The translations under genes were made by a program, and so were the position numbers. From positions 1 through 6,231 of the forward strand of contig URUZ01000368.1 of assembly GCA_900551225.1 (NCBI GenBank): 6,231 nucleotides of DNA, given 5' to 3'. Source of the DNA: an uncultured Clostridium sp. GTDB taxonomy: Bacteria > Bacillota > Clostridia > Lachnospirales > Lachnospiraceae. The notes under the pieces were generated by a model, which saw nothing but the letters and a program-made list of their open reading frames with translations, was not told where the DNA came from and made no database searches. This document shows, in pieces, positions 5,534 through 6,231 of the stretch (position 1 is its first letter; the number at the start of each line of letters is the position of its first letter).

Positions 5534-6231
5534 ATGCAGGAGTATGATGTGATATCTATTGGGGAGCCGGTGATTGATTTTGTGCCGGTTCATGAGGAGG
5601 CTGGACTGTGTTACCGGGCTTACCCGGGCGGAGGGGCTGTCAATGTGCTGGCCCAGGTCTGCGCCATGGGAGGAAGGGGGCTGCTGCTGGGAGCAGTGGG
5701 CCGGGACATGTTCGGAGATTTCCTGGTGCGGGAGATAGAGGCCAGGGGCATTGATATCCAGGGCATCCATGTCCAGGAGGGTAAGAATACCGGCATTGGC
5801 TTTGTGCATTTGGATGCACAAGGGGAGCGGGATTTCCTGGCTTACCGGGACTATGAAGCGCCGGCCGGACTCTGGAATGCATTTGGCAGGGAGGCGGTAA
5901 AACACTGCGGTATTCTGCATTTTACCTCAGTATCCCTGGTGGGGGAGGAGCAGAGGCGTGACACGCTCCAGGCAGTGGAGTGTGCCCGCAGGGAAGGAAA
6001 AATGGTCTCTTTTGATGTGAATTACAGGGAAGCCATGTGGAAGGACAGGGACTTGGCCAGGGATCTGTTCTGGGATTGCATTGGGAAGGCCGGTATTGTA
6101 AAGCTGTCTGAGCAGGAGCGGGATTTTCTCTGCGGCAGCTCCGACAACCGCGTCTGTGCCGGGCGGATTGCCGGGCGGGAAGAACGCCTGGTACTGATCA
6201 GCCTGGGCGCCGGCGGCAGCTACTTTAAGTG
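5534..6231 (+). CDS. PfkB-family carbohydrate kinase, fructokinase-like, cut by the window end
   Basis: This is an ATP-dependent sugar kinase of the ribokinase/PfkB fold. The first 232 residues are present and no stop is reached, so the gene continues beyond the window. Family members are usually about 300-330 residues. The N-terminus YDVISIGEPVIDFVP at 4-18 is the first strand with the substrate Asp15. The first PfkB signature, at 31-63, runs PGGGAVNV, then GAVGRDMFGDF. FDVNYRE at 160-166 corresponds to the usual FDPN-x-R, and KLSEQE at 190-195 to K-x-N/S-E-x-E. The overall pattern, including GFVHLDAQGERDF at 89-101, is closest to fructokinases, as judged by eye. The second signature with the catalytic Asp (D-T-x-G-A-G-D) should lie beyond the window, so activity cannot be confirmed. 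Two motif residues are unusual: GGAPANV reads GGGAVNV, and the Pro of FDPN is Val162. The gene lies 75 nt after the dehydrogenase, on the same strand, and may share its transcript. Confidence 0.9.
   Translation, partial: MQEYDVISIGEPVIDFVPVHEEAGLCYRAYPGGGAVNVLAQVCAMGGRGLLLGAVGRDMFGDFLVREIEARGIDIQGIHVQEGKNTGIGFVHLDAQGERDFLAYRDYEAPAGLWNAFGREAVKHCGILHFTSVSLVGEEQRRDTLQAVECARREGKMVSFDVNYREAMWKDRDLARDLFWDCIGKAGIVKLSEQERDFLCGSSDNRVCAGRIAGREERLVLISLGAGGSYFK

Noticed and set aside
4811..5920. A 369-codon open frame on the minus strand, antisense to both the dehydrogenase and the kinase
   Set aside because: It matches no recognisable protein, has low-complexity His/Pro-rich stretches, and lies opposite two clear genes with intact family motifs. 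GC-rich third positions easily give long antisense open frames.

Overview
The window most likely comes from an anaerobic Firmicute of the Clostridia, probably a Lachnospiraceae member of the Clostridium clostridioforme / Enterocloster type. This is inferred from the Gram-positive lipoprotein signal on the binding protein, strong AGGAGG-type ribosome binding sites, moderately GC-rich codon choice and protein style. The sequence alone does not fix the species.

All seven genes lie on the + strand and are tightly packed, so the window is almost wholly coding. Positions 58-4688 hold a complete five-gene ABC importer of the branched-chain amino acid (Liv/HAAT) type, in the order binding lipoprotein (livK-like), permease (livH-like), permease (livM-like), ATPase (livG-like) and ATPase (livF-like). 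Junctions are 30 nt, 12 nt, an 11-nt overlap and 1 nt, which indicates one transcript. The lipoprotein captures the ligand outside the membrane, LivH and LivM form the channel, and LivG and LivF power uptake.

Only 14 nt after livF, with its own good ribosome binding site, lies an intact short-chain dehydrogenase/reductase (4703-5458). Its C-terminal half resembles the DHRS6 / 2-keto-3-deoxy-L-fuconate dehydrogenase group. After a 75-nt gap rich in palindromes, a fructokinase-like PfkB sugar kinase begins at 5534 and runs off the window end at residue 232.

The transporter itself is ordinary. What deserves a second look is its linkage to an oxidoreductase and a sugar kinase, together with apparent changes in the ligand pocket of the binding protein. 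Both raise the possibility that the cargo is not a branched-chain amino acid. I saw no RNA genes, CRISPR arrays, mobile elements or phage genes. The promoter of the operon is probably upstream of the window, because the 57 nt before livK show no convincing one.
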